From Shinella sp. WSJ-2 (GTDB lineage: Bacteria; Pseudomonadota; Alphaproteobacteria; Rhizobiales; Rhizobiaceae): DNA of 64,000 nt. The notes under the pieces are model-generated. The model ran no database searches, was not told the origin of the DNA, and worked only from the letters and a program-made list of their open reading frames with translations. A program made the position numbers and the translations under genes. The stretch covers positions 372,001 to 436,000 of the forward strand of contig NZ_QWBU01000004.1 in the NCBI RefSeq assembly GCF_003432075.1. The letters are read 5' to 3'. Within the stretch, counting starts at the first letter, position 1, and each line of letters begins with the position of its first letter. Below are positions 1 to 7,482 of the stretch, piece by piece.

Positions 1-1246
1 AGGTGGTGAAGACGGAAGCGCCGAGGCCGAATTCACTGTCATTGGCCCGCTCGATCGCCTCGTCGAAATCCTTCACCCGCATGACGGCGGCGACAGGGCC
101 GAAACATTCCTCGCGCAGGATCGCCATGTCGGGCGTGCAGTTGATGAGAATGGTCGGCTCGTAGAACCAGCCCGTCGGCTCGCTGTCCGGGATCTTTCCG
201 CCCAGCACGACCGTCGCGCCCTTGGCCTTGGCGTCTTCCACCAGCCGGACGACCTTGGCCCGCGCCGCCTCGCTGACCAGCGGGCCGATCTCGGCACGGC
301 CGAGGCCGTTGCCGATGCGCAGGCGCCGCGCTTCGGCGGCAAACTTCTCGATGAAAGCATCATGCACGGCATCGACGACGAAGAACCGTTCCGCCGAAGT
401 GCAGACCTGGCCGGACATGTGGAAGGCGGCGGTGACGGCACCGGCAGCCGCCACATCGAGCGGTGCATTTGCGGTGATGATCATCGGGTCGGAGCCACCC
501 GCTTCGATGACGGCCGGCTTCATCTGCGCTGCGGCGGCCATCGCCACCGCCTTGCCGGCGGCGACGGAGCCAGTGAAGGCGACCGCATGGGTTTTGGGAG
601 AGGCTATCAAGGCGCTGCCGAGCTCGATGCCACCCGGCAGGCAGGCGATCAGGCCTTCGGGCAACGCCTCGAAAACCGGCATGAACGCCAGGGTCGAAAG
701 CGTCGTCGCCGGGGCCGGCTTGATGATGCAGGCATTGCCGGAAGCGAGCGACGCCGCGACCGTCCAGCACATCAGCAGGATCGGGAAATTGAACGGCATG
801 ATGTGGACGCTGGTGCCGAGGGCTTCGTAGCGTGCGTGCTGGAACGAGCCGGCCTGTGTCGTGCCCGCCACTTTGCCGCCGTCGTCGCGAGCCATTTCCG
901 CGAAATAGCGGAAAGCGCCGGCGCAGTTCGCCACCTCGCCGATCGCCTCCGGATAGGGTTTGCCCATCTCGCGCGACATCAGTTCCGCGCAGCGCCGCAT
1001 GTCGGTCGCCTCGATGCGGTTGGCGATGCGGTGCAGGATCGTCGCCCGCGTCTTGGCGTCGAGCCGTTTCCAGTCGCGCTGCGCCGCGGCAGCGGCGTCG
1101 AGCACGGCCTCCATGTCCTCCAGCGTCGTATCGGCGATGGTGCCAACAGTGGCGAGCGTAGCGGGGTCGATCACCTGATGGCGGACGCCCTGGCTCGGGA
1201 GATAGGCCGGATGCCGGTAGAACACGGGTTCGGCGGGGTTGAACAT
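1..1246 (-). CDS. Aldehyde dehydrogenase, NAD(P)-dependent (3' end cut off by window edge)
   Basis: This enzyme oxidises an aldehyde to its carboxylate in the cytoplasm with NAD(P)+. About 415 residues are visible; the family usually has 450-500, so the C-terminus lies outside the window. Visible family motifs are PFNFP (residues 151-155), the nucleotide-fold motif FTGS (224-227), the general-base glutamate in VIEAGGSDP (E248) and the nucleophile in SGQVCTSAER (C282). The ATG is preceded by AAGGAAA at good distance. It lies downstream of the cupin, glycosyltransferase and ABC genes on the same strand, separated by a palindromic repeat, so co-transcription is likely but not certain. Beside a polyamine-type importer an aminoaldehyde or succinate-semialdehyde substrate is plausible, but that is inference. 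Confidence 0.93.
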   Translation of the reverse strand, partial: MFNPAEPVFYRHPAYLPSQGVRHQVIDPATLATVGTIADTTLEDMEAVLDAAAAAQRDWKRLDAKTRATILHRIANRIEATDMRRCAELMSREMGKPYPEAIGEVANCAGAFRYFAEMARDDGGKVAGTTQAGSFQHARYEALGTSVHIMPFNFPILLMCWTVAASLASGNACIIKPAPATTLSTLAFMPVFEALPEGLIACLPGGIELGSALIASPKTHAVAFTGSVAAGKAVAMAAAAQMKPAVIEAGGSDPMIITANAPLDVAAAGAVTAAFHMSGQVCTSAERFFVVDAVHDAFIEKFAAEARRLRIGNGLGRAEIGPLVSEAARAKVVRLVEDAKAKGATVVLGGKIPDSEPTGWFYEPTILINCTPDMAILREECFGPVAAVMRVKDFDEAIERANDSEFGLGASVFTT

Positions 1247-1282
1247 GGCGATATTTCCTTGACGTTCTGCGGATCGGAACGG

Positions 1283-1395
1283 CGCTTTACCCTCTCGCCG
1301 CAAGCGGGGCGAGGGAGACGAGAGGTTGCGGCAAGTCCCTTCTCCCCGCCTGCGGGGAGAAGGTGCCGGCGGGCGGATGAGGAGCCGAGGCCGTG
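1283..1395. repeat. RIME-like palindromic intergenic repeat
   Basis: The gap between the cupin and the aldehyde dehydrogenase holds two palindromic units. The first, about 1290-1315, is an imperfect inverted repeat (CCCTCTCGCCGC/GCGGGGCGAGGG). The second, 1338-1363, is perfect: arms CCTTCTCCCCGC and GCGGGGAGAAGG around a 2-base loop, followed by a GGTGCCGGCGGGCGGATGAGG tail. This resembles the short mosaic palindromes (RIME/ABC type) scattered between genes in Rhizobiaceae. It could fold in the intercistronic RNA and lower or stabilise expression of the downstream dehydrogenase. The resemblance is from memory; copy number cannot be judged from one window. Confidence 0.6.
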
Positions 1396-1397
1396 TC

Positions 1398-1745
1398 TCA
1401 GCGGATCATGTAGACCTTCTTCACCGTCTCATGGACGGTGCATTCGCCCTTCCAGTCCTTCGGGAAGAAGGCGGCGGTGTCGGGGGTGATTTCGATCACC
1501 TCGCCGCTCTCGTGCACATAGGTGCAGCGCCCTTCGAGGAAGTGGCAGAACTCGTCGCTGGTGACATGGCAAAACCATTTGCCGGGCGTGCAGATCCACA
1601 GGCCGCATTCGGACTGGCCGTTCGGGCCTTTGTGGATGACCTTGCCGGAGGTTCGGCTTTCGCCCTCGATCATGGTGGGGATGATGCCCCAGTCCTTGAG
1701 GTCGGTTTCTTCCAGCGGCTTGCGCATCAGGGGTGTCGCGGTCAT
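1398..1745 (-). CDS. Cupin-domain protein, DUF861/EutQ-like (copy A)
   Basis: A 115-residue single-domain cupin. I start it at the ATG that follows AGGAAAC at ribosome-binding distance rather than at an ATG 21 bases upstream. The core carries SGKVIHKGPN, ECGLWICTPGKW, CHFLEGRCTY and PDTAAFFPKDWKGECTV, typical of small RmlC-like cupins of the DUF861 family. It is clearly paralogous to the cupin encoded immediately upstream: both share SG-(K/R)-(V/L)-hydrophobic-x-KGPN, W(I/V)CTPG(K/R)W and WxGECTV. Such cupins bind metal or a small ligand and may act as isomerases, lyases or sensors. No specific reaction can be assigned. It is in the same run as the glycosyltransferase and ABC importer. Confidence 0.85.
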   Translation of the reverse strand: MTATPLMRKPLEETDLKDWGIIPTMIEGESRTSGKVIHKGPNGQSECGLWICTPGKWFCHVTSDEFCHFLEGRCTYVHESGEVIEITPDTAAFFPKDWKGECTVHETVKKVYMIR

Positions 1746-1778
1746 GGGATGTTTCCTTTCATTCATTGTCTTTGTGCG

Positions 1779-2141
1779 TCAGACCAGCATGTAGATGTTG
1801 CGCATGGTCTCGATGACGGTGCATTCGCCGGTCCAACCGCCGGGGAACATGACGACGGTGCCGGCCTCGACCTCGATCACCTCGCCCTCATCCGAGCGAT
1901 AGACCGCCCGTCCGGCCACGAAATGGCAGAATTCGTCGCGCGGGATCGACAGGCGCCAGCGGCCCGGCGTGCAGACCCAGATGCCAGATTCCGGCTGGTT
2001 GTTCGGCCCCTTGAAGACGAGCCGGCCGGAGGAATGCGTTTGCCCCTCCTGGCTGTCCGGCTGATCGCCCCAGTCGACGAGATCGGAAAAGGTGGTCGCA
2101 TTGTAGATATGCGGCGCGGTGGCCTTCGTCGTCTCAACCAT
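1779..2141 (-). CDS. Cupin-domain protein, DUF861/EutQ-like (copy B)
   Basis: A 120-residue cupin beginning MVETTKATAPHIYNATTF, with the conserved stretch SGRLVFKGPN, GIWVCTPGRW, CHFVAGRAVY and a second barrel segment VEAGTVVMFPGGWTGECTV. The start ATG overlaps the glycosyltransferase stop by 8 bases, so translation is probably coupled. Copy A follows after 33 bases. Two related cupins side by side could form a heterodimer or act on successive intermediates; both ideas are inference. The sequence shows a fold, not a reaction. Confidence 0.87.
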   Translation of the reverse strand: MVETTKATAPHIYNATTFSDLVDWGDQPDSQEGQTHSSGRLVFKGPNNQPESGIWVCTPGRWRLSIPRDEFCHFVAGRAVYRSDEGEVIEVEAGTVVMFPGGWTGECTVIETMRNIYMLV

Positions 2142-3426
2142 TGTAAGCGCCCGTCTTCACGAGTTCGTCGAGAATGCCGGCGGCCTTCTTCGGGCCGTTG
2201 CGGGCCTGCATATGGGCGCTGGTGGCGGCAAGGCGCGTCTTCATGGTCGGGTTGTTGACGCAGGCCTCCAACTTCGCTGCGAGGTCGGCATCCGTCCAGT
2301 CATAGCGCGGCATCTTGAAGCCGTGGCCGGTCTCGTCGACGCGGGTCGCATTGTCGTGGCCGTCCCAGACATAGGGCATGATGATGGCCGGCTTGCCGAA
2401 ATAGAGGCACTCCGTGAACGAGTTGTTGCCGCCATGGTGGATGGCCGCATCGACCTGCGGGATGACCGAGGGCTGCGGGAACCAGCTGTCGACGATGACA
2501 TTGCCCGGCAGGTTCTCGTACTGGTCCTTGTAATCGCCGACATTGACCAGCGCCCGGTACGGCAGCTTGCCAATGGTCGTGATCAGGCGCTTGAGCAGAT
2601 CCGTATCCCCGGCCCCGAGCGAGCCGAAGGAGATGTAGATCAGCGGCTTGTCGTTGTTTTCCGCGAAGGCCGGCACCTCGTAGGGCTTTTCCTTGCGCAC
2701 GCAGCCTTCAAGATACTGGAACCGGTTCGGATCGAGCGGATGCTCGCGCTCGAATTTCACCGGCTCCGGATAGAGCAGCAGGTTCATGAAGGGCGAGGCC
2801 TCGAAGAACTGGCCGATCGGATACGCCGCTTCGTTGTTCTCGCCGAGGAAGCCGTTGAAATCGTCGTGGATCGGCTTGATCACAGCGTTGAAGTGATCGC
2901 GATAGGCCGCGTGGCCGGCAAAATCCTTCTCGCCGCAGCCGGAGAGATGCGGCGGAATCTTCGGATCCTCGATCTCGTTTTCCGAGCAGGAGATGATGCG
3001 CACCCAGGGCGTGCCATATTGCTTGATCGCCGGGAAGAGAATGACATTGTCGACGCAGATCAGGTCCGGCTTGATCTTCGCCAGCACGTCCGGCAGATCC
3101 TTCTGCGCCCATTTGGCGCTGTCGACGATCGCCGTCCAGCAGTCCTTCACATAGTTGTCGACCTGGTCATAGGGTGATTTGCGGAAGTTCGGGATGTGAC
3201 CGTTGATGAAATCCTCCCAGAACTTCGCCATCTGCTCGGGCGGCATGGGTTCGGAGAGGTTCACAGGATGGGCCTCGAAACCATAGCCCTCATAGACCGA
3301 GACGAAACCGGGATCGGAGAGGAAGACGGCCCTGTGGCCGAGCGCTTCGACGGCCTGGGCGATGCCGACGGAATTCAGCGCCGGGCCGAACGCCGCCTCC
3401 GGGAAGAATGCGATGGTCTTGGACAT
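2134..3426 (-). CDS. UDP-sugar-type glycosyltransferase (MGT/UGT-like, GT-B fold), copy 1
   Basis: A 430-residue soluble glycosyltransferase of the macrolide/UDP-glucuronosyl transferase type, expected to move a sugar from an NDP-sugar to a small acceptor in the cytoplasm. The N-terminal half (MSKTIAFFPEAAFGPALN...) is the acceptor domain. The C-terminal half has the donor-site signature WFPQPSVIPQVDAAIHHGGNNSF followed by MPYVWDGHDNATR, corresponding to the HCGWNS region of UGTs. I start at the ATG after GAGGGGAAC, not at the in-frame ATG 36 bases upstream. It is a clear paralogue of the enzyme at 8452-9750. Its place inside an importer operon with cupins suggests it modifies an imported compound; the acceptor is unknown. 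Confidence 0.88.
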   Translation of the reverse strand: MSKTIAFFPEAAFGPALNSVGIAQAVEALGHRAVFLSDPGFVSVYEGYGFEAHPVNLSEPMPPEQMAKFWEDFINGHIPNFRKSPYDQVDNYVKDCWTAIVDSAKWAQKDLPDVLAKIKPDLICVDNVILFPAIKQYGTPWVRIISCSENEIEDPKIPPHLSGCGEKDFAGHAAYRDHFNAVIKPIHDDFNGFLGENNEAAYPIGQFFEASPFMNLLLYPEPVKFEREHPLDPNRFQYLEGCVRKEKPYEVPAFAENNDKPLIYISFGSLGAGDTDLLKRLITTIGKLPYRALVNVGDYKDQYENLPGNVIVDSWFPQPSVIPQVDAAIHHGGNNSFTECLYFGKPAIIMPYVWDGHDNATRVDETGHGFKMPRYDWTDADLAAKLEACVNNPTMKTRLAATSAHMQARNGPKKAAGILDELVKTGAYNG

Positions 3427-3443
3427 GGTGTTCCCCTCTTTAT

Positions 3444-4490
3444 TCATTGGAAGAGCCGGCATTTCACCGGATCGATCTTGAGGCTCAGCGCATCGCCGAT
3501 CTTCCAGTTGCCCGCCCCGCTGGCGGGAATGCGGACCTGAAGCGGCGTGGCCGTCGCGGCCGTTTTGATGTGCAGCACCCGGTCGAGACCGTGATAGGCG
3601 ATATCGACGATGACGCCGGATACCGGCAGGTCGCCGGGCGGGCCGATGACGATGTTTTCCGGGCGCACCGCGAGCGTCGCGGGGCCGGCATTGCCCGCTG
3701 CCTTCACCTCAAGGCCTTCCGCGCGGAAAAGACCGTCCGCACCGACCGTGCCCTCGATGAAATTCATGACGCCGATGAAATTGGCGACGAAGCGGTCGGC
3801 CGGGCGCTCATAGACCTCTTCCGGCGCACCGACCTGTAACAGACGGCCGTCCTTGAGGATCGCCATGCGGTCGGCCATGACCAGCGCCTCCTCCTGGTCG
3901 TGCGTGACGATGATGAAGGTGATGCCGGCCTCGTGCTGCATGCGCTTCAGTTCGAGCTGCATCTTTTCGCGCAGCTTCTTGTCGAGCGCGCCGAGCGGCT
4001 CGTCGAGCAGCAGCACTTTCGGCCGCTTCACCAGCGCGCGGGCGAGGGCCACGCGCTGCTTTTGCCCGCCGGAGAGCTGTTCGGGCTTGCGGTCGGCAAA
4101 TTGCGTGAGGTCCGTCGTCGCCAGGGTCTCGTCGACGCGGCGGCGGATCTCGGCCTTGTCGAGCCGCTCCATTTCGAGGCCGTAGGAAAGGTTCTGCCGC
4201 ACCGTCATATGCGGGAACAGCGCATAGGACTGGAACATCAGATTGAGCGGCCGCTTTTCCGGCGGCAACGGCGAAATATCCTCGCCTTCCAGCAGGATGC
4301 GGCCGGCATTCGGGCTCTCGAAGCCGGCGAGCATGCGCAGAAGCGTGGTCTTGCCGCAGCCGGAGGGGCCGAGCAGCGCGAAAAACTCGTTCTCTTTGAT
4401 ATCGAGCGTCACATTGTCGACTGCGGTCACCGGGCCGAACGCTTTGCCGACGCCCTCGATGCGCAGGATCGGATTGCTGGATGCGTTCAT
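3444..4490 (-). CDS. ABC transporter ATPase, spermidine/putrescine type (PotA-like)
   Basis: A 348-residue importer ATPase that drives uptake through the two permeases encoded just upstream. Walker A GPSGCGKT is at residues 41-48, followed by the Q-loop FQSYALFPHMTV, signature LSGGQKQRVALARAL, Walker B LLLDEPLGALD and the switch histidine in VTHDQEEAL. A C-terminal TOBE-like regulatory domain follows residue 240, as in PotA/FbpC proteins. The ATG overlaps the preceding permease stop as ATGA, so I chose it over an ATG 27 bases further upstream. The family transports polyamines, iron or opine-type compounds; the binding protein points to a polyamine-like ligand. Confidence 0.92.
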   Translation of the reverse strand: MNASSNPILRIEGVGKAFGPVTAVDNVTLDIKENEFFALLGPSGCGKTTLLRMLAGFESPNAGRILLEGEDISPLPPEKRPLNLMFQSYALFPHMTVRQNLSYGLEMERLDKAEIRRRVDETLATTDLTQFADRKPEQLSGGQKQRVALARALVKRPKVLLLDEPLGALDKKLREKMQLELKRMQHEAGITFIIVTHDQEEALVMADRMAILKDGRLLQVGAPEEVYERPADRFVANFIGVMNFIEGTVGADGLFRAEGLEVKAAGNAGPATLAVRPENIVIGPPGDLPVSGVIVDIAYHGLDRVLHIKTAATATPLQVRIPASGAGNWKIGDALSLKIDPVKCRLFQ

Positions 4491-5278
4491 GGGACCTGCT
4501 GTTCTCTGTTGAGCCATTGCGAGATCAAAAGCGCCGTCGCGCTGACGCCCATGACGATGGTGGCGAGCGCATTGACCTCGGGCGTGATGCCGAAGCGGAT
4601 CATCGAATAGATCTGCATGGGAAGGGTGATGGACGAGCGCCCGGCGCCCGCTGTGAAGAAGGCGATGATGAACTCATCGACCGAGAGCGTGAAGGCGAGC
4701 AGCGCGCCCGCGACGATCGACGGCAGCAGCACCGGGAAGGTGACGCGCCAGAAGGTCGTCCAGCCCGAGGCACCGAGATCGCGCGACGCCTCGACGATGG
4801 AAAAATCGAAATGCTTGAGCCGCGCCCTGACGACCGAGCAGACGAAGGCGAGGTCGAAGATGACATGGCTGATGACGATGGTGTGCAGGCCCATCGCCAA
4901 CCCTAGCCGCGAGAAGAAGGTGAGCAGCGCGACCGCCAGCACGATGTCGGGAATGACCATCGGCGCGAAGGCGAGCGCTTCCAGCCCGTTGCTCTTGCGG
5001 CGCCGCGTCTCCATGCCGAGCGCCATGAGCGTGCCGAGCACGGTGGAGATGACGGTCGCGAAGACCGCGACGATGAGCGTGTTGCCGGCGGCGCGCAGAA
5101 TGTCGGTGTTGGCGAGCAATGCGCCGTACCAGCGGACGGAGAAGCCCGACCAGGAGGTAGGCAGGCCGCTGTCGTTGAAGGAGAGCAGCACGAGCACGGC
5201 GATCGGCAGGTAGAGGAAGCCGAAGACCAAAAGCAGCACGATACGGCCCGGCAGCTTGCCGGAAAACGAGGCGTTCAT
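4487..5278 (-). CDS. ABC transporter permease, PotC-like
   Basis: A 263-residue inner-membrane permease with about six hydrophobic segments, starting with a segment at roughly residues 11-33 (VLLLVFGFLYLPIAVLVLLSF). The EAA loop that docks on the ATPase is recognisable as EASRDLGASGWTTFWRVTFPVLLPSIVAG. The start overlaps the stop of the first permease as ATGA and the end overlaps the ATPase start as ATGA, so the three genes are translationally coupled. By family it pairs with the PotB-like permease to form the membrane channel. Confidence 0.92.
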   Translation of the reverse strand: MNASFSGKLPGRIVLLLVFGFLYLPIAVLVLLSFNDSGLPTSWSGFSVRWYGALLANTDILRAAGNTLIVAVFATVISTVLGTLMALGMETRRRKSNGLEALAFAPMVIPDIVLAVALLTFFSRLGLAMGLHTIVISHVIFDLAFVCSVVRARLKHFDFSIVEASRDLGASGWTTFWRVTFPVLLPSIVAGALLAFTLSVDEFIIAFFTAGAGRSSITLPMQIYSMIRFGITPEVNALATIVMGVSATALLISQWLNREQQVP

Positions 5279-6141
5279 TGCGACGCCTCCCCTTTGCTTT
5301 CGCCGCTCGCATGCGCCGTGGCGCGGGCCTGCAGGAGGAGCAGCACGATCATGGTTAGGATCAGCGCCGCGCCGAGTGCCGCGCCGAACGGCCAGTCGTT
5401 CGCCGTCAGGAACTGGTCGTAGACGAGGTTGCCGACCATCTGGAACCGCCCGCCCCCGAGCAGCGCGGGCGTCACGAAATTGCCGATGGAGAGCACGAAG
5501 ACGAAGACGCCACCGGCCGCAACGCCCGGCAGGGTGAGCGGCAGCGTGACGCGCAGGAAGGTGCGCACCGGCCCGGCGCCGAGATCGCGCGAGGCTTCCA
5601 TCAGCTCCGGATTCAGCCGCGACAGCGTGGAGTAGATCGCGAGGATGACGAAGGGCAGATAATTATAGACGAGGCCGGTGATGACGGCGCTCTCCGTATA
5701 GAGCATCGAGAGAGGCTCGCCGGTGTAACCCAGCCAGCGCAGAAGGTTGTTGATCAGGCCCTCGCGGTTCAACAGCACGATCCAGGCATAGGTGCGGATC
5801 AGGTAATTGCTCCAGAAGGGTAGTACCGCGAAGAACAGCAGGATCGGCTGCGACATCCTTGGAGCGCGGGAAATCGCGTAAGCCGCCGGATAGGCGATGA
5901 GGATGGCCACTACCGTCGCCGTCAGCGCGATGCGCGCGGAATTCAGAAAGATTTTGGCGTAGAGCGGATCGAGGACGCGGGCAAAATTCTCCAGCGTGAA
6001 GGTATATTCCACCCCGCCCCAGACACCGCGCTGGAAGAAGGCATAGCTCAGCACCAGCACGCATGGCACCACCATGAAGGCGACGAGCCAGGCGACGCCG
6101 GGCGCGGCGAGCAGGTTCGGTCTGGTGGCATTGAAGGACAA
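5275..6141 (-). CDS. ABC transporter permease, PotB-like
   Basis: A 288-residue inner-membrane permease. It has a hydrophobic segment near the N-terminus (PGVAWLVAFMVVPCVLVLSYAFF) and further membrane segments with the binding-protein-dependent transport signature EASRDLGAGPVRTFLRVTLPLTLPGVAAG. It follows the periplasmic binding-protein gene after a 108-base gap that carries a strong stem-loop, and it is coupled by ATGA to the second permease. Together with that permease it should form the heterodimeric translocation pore. Confidence 0.92.
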   Translation of the reverse strand: MSFNATRPNLLAAPGVAWLVAFMVVPCVLVLSYAFFQRGVWGGVEYTFTLENFARVLDPLYAKIFLNSARIALTATVVAILIAYPAAYAISRAPRMSQPILLFFAVLPFWSNYLIRTYAWIVLLNREGLINNLLRWLGYTGEPLSMLYTESAVITGLVYNYLPFVILAIYSTLSRLNPELMEASRDLGAGPVRTFLRVTLPLTLPGVAAGGVFVFVLSIGNFVTPALLGGGRFQMVGNLVYDQFLTANDWPFGAALGAALILTMIVLLLLQARATAHASGESKGEASQ

Positions 6142-6202
6142 GGCTTCGCTCCCGCAATGCCGTCACGGCATCGCGCATGAATGGATATCAGGAAGAAAAT
6201 CG

Positions 6203-6237
6203 CCCGTGGCGGCAGGCCGCCTCGCGGCCGCCACGGG
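6203..6237 (-). terminator. Intercistronic stem-loop between binding protein and permease genes
   Basis: Perfect 11-base arms CCCGTGGCGGC and GCCGCCACGGG flank a 13-base loop. Read on the minus strand the stem is followed by GCGATTTTC. The short T run suggests partial termination or protection of the upstream binding-protein mRNA rather than a full stop, which would fit the usual excess of binding protein over permease. Confidence 0.6.
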
Positions 6238-6249
6238 AAGGGGCCGTGC

Positions 6250-7308
6250 TCAGTTCGCGGCCTTGATCTCGCTCACGATGCGCGAATAGTCCTTCTGCGC
6301 CGTCCCGAGGTCGCGCAGCAGTTCGTATTTCACGAGATCAGCCGGCGCCATTGCCATGTTCGGGTATTGCTCTGACAGCGCCTTGTCGAGGCTCTCCATC
6401 GCCGCCTTGTTCGGCACCTTGTAGAGGATGTTCTGTGCGGCCCAGGCGTGGTTCTTGGCATCGAGGATGAAGTTGATGAACTTCATCGCCGCTTCCTGCT
6501 TCTCCGAGCTCTTCATCACGACGATCGTGTCGATCCAGAGGTCGGAGCCTTCCTTCGGCACGATGAACTTGATGTCCTTGTTTTCGGTGATGCCGTAATT
6601 GCACCAGCCGTCCCAGGCATGCACCAGCGACGCCTCGCCAGAGACGAGCTTGGAGTAGAAGGTGGTGTCGTCATAGGCGAGCAGCGTCTTCTTCGCCTCG
6701 ATGAGCAGGTTTTTCACCTCCTCGAGCTTCGCCGGATCCTTCTCGTTGACCGAATAGCCCTTGGCGAGTTCGCCGGCCGCCATCAGCCAGCGGTCGGTCG
6801 CCAGCATGGTCGTCTTGCCCTTGATGGCATCGGCCGGCTGGAGCAGGTTCAGCCAGCTGTCCGGCGTGTCCTTGACGAGATCGGAGCGGTAGCAAAGGCC
6901 CGTCGTACCCCAGGTATAGGGCACCGAAAAAGTGTTGCCGGGATCGTAGGCGAGCGTCGTCGCCTCTGGATAGAGATTGGCGAGGTTCGGCACGGCGGCC
7001 TTGTCGATCGGTGCCGCGAGCCCCTGCCCGTTCAGGATTTCGGCGAAGGGCGAGGAGACGAAGACGACGTCGTAGCCCTTGCCGCCGCTCGCCATCAGCT
7101 TGCCCATGACTTCTTCGTTGGTGGCGTGGTTGACCACCTCGATTTCCAGCCCCGTCGCAGCCTTGAACTGCTCCGCGATATCGGGGGCCATGTAGCCGGC
7201 CCAGTTCGAGATGACGAGATCGGCGGCGGATGCCGTACCCGCCGCAAGGCATGCGGCAGCCAGCGCCGCGGCCGCGCAGGTCGCAGTCAGTCGGTTCTTC
7301 ACGGTCAC
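6250..7308 (-). CDS. Periplasmic binding protein of spermidine/putrescine-type ABC importer (PotD/PotF-like)
   Basis: A 352-residue exported solute-binding protein. The N-terminus is a signal peptide with cleavage likely after ...LAAGTASA. The mature protein starts ADLVISNWAGYMAPDIAEQF, the pattern of PotD/PotF-type proteins, and contains YDVVFVSSPFAEIL and VPYTWGTTGLCYRSD. I chose a GTG start because AGGGAG lies 6 bases upstream of it; an ATG 30 bases earlier has no good site. It is the first gene of the leftward operon and faces the GntR-type regulator across a promoter region with several palindromes. Polyamines are the family default; opines and other amines are also carried by this class. 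Confidence 0.9.
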   Translation of the reverse strand: MTVKNRLTATCAAAALAAACLAAGTASAADLVISNWAGYMAPDIAEQFKAATGLEIEVVNHATNEEVMGKLMASGGKGYDVVFVSSPFAEILNGQGLAAPIDKAAVPNLANLYPEATTLAYDPGNTFSVPYTWGTTGLCYRSDLVKDTPDSWLNLLQPADAIKGKTTMLATDRWLMAAGELAKGYSVNEKDPAKLEEVKNLLIEAKKTLLAYDDTTFYSKLVSGEASLVHAWDGWCNYGITENKDIKFIVPKEGSDLWIDTIVVMKSSEKQEAAMKFINFILDAKNHAWAAQNILYKVPNKAAMESLDKALSEQYPNMAMAPADLVKYELLRDLGTAQKDYSRIVSEIKAAN

Positions 7309-7405
7309 GGAAGACTCCCTTGTTTTACGTTGTTCCAACCTCTTCGACGGGCGCGCCGGTTCTCCGGTCTCATTCCCTGTCGCCAGGCAGTATTATTTAG
7401 AAAAA

Positions 7406-7449
7406 AAATACGTCAATAGGCCAAATGCATTTTTGTGACCCACGTATTT
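7406..7449. promoter_or_regulatory. Divergent promoter region with inverted repeats (candidate regulator binding sites)
   Basis: Between the leftward importer operon and the rightward regulator lie an 8-base inverted repeat, AAATACGT at 7406-7413 and ACGTATTT at 7442-7449, and between the arms a perfect 10-base palindrome AAATGCATTT at 7423-7432. An A-rich run (7401-7408) adjoins. GntR-type regulators commonly bind palindromes in their own divergent promoter, so these are the best candidate operators. No protein-DNA evidence is visible. Confidence 0.4.
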
Positions 7450-7482
7450 CCGGACTTGCGAAACCACGGCTCAAAGGGCAGC

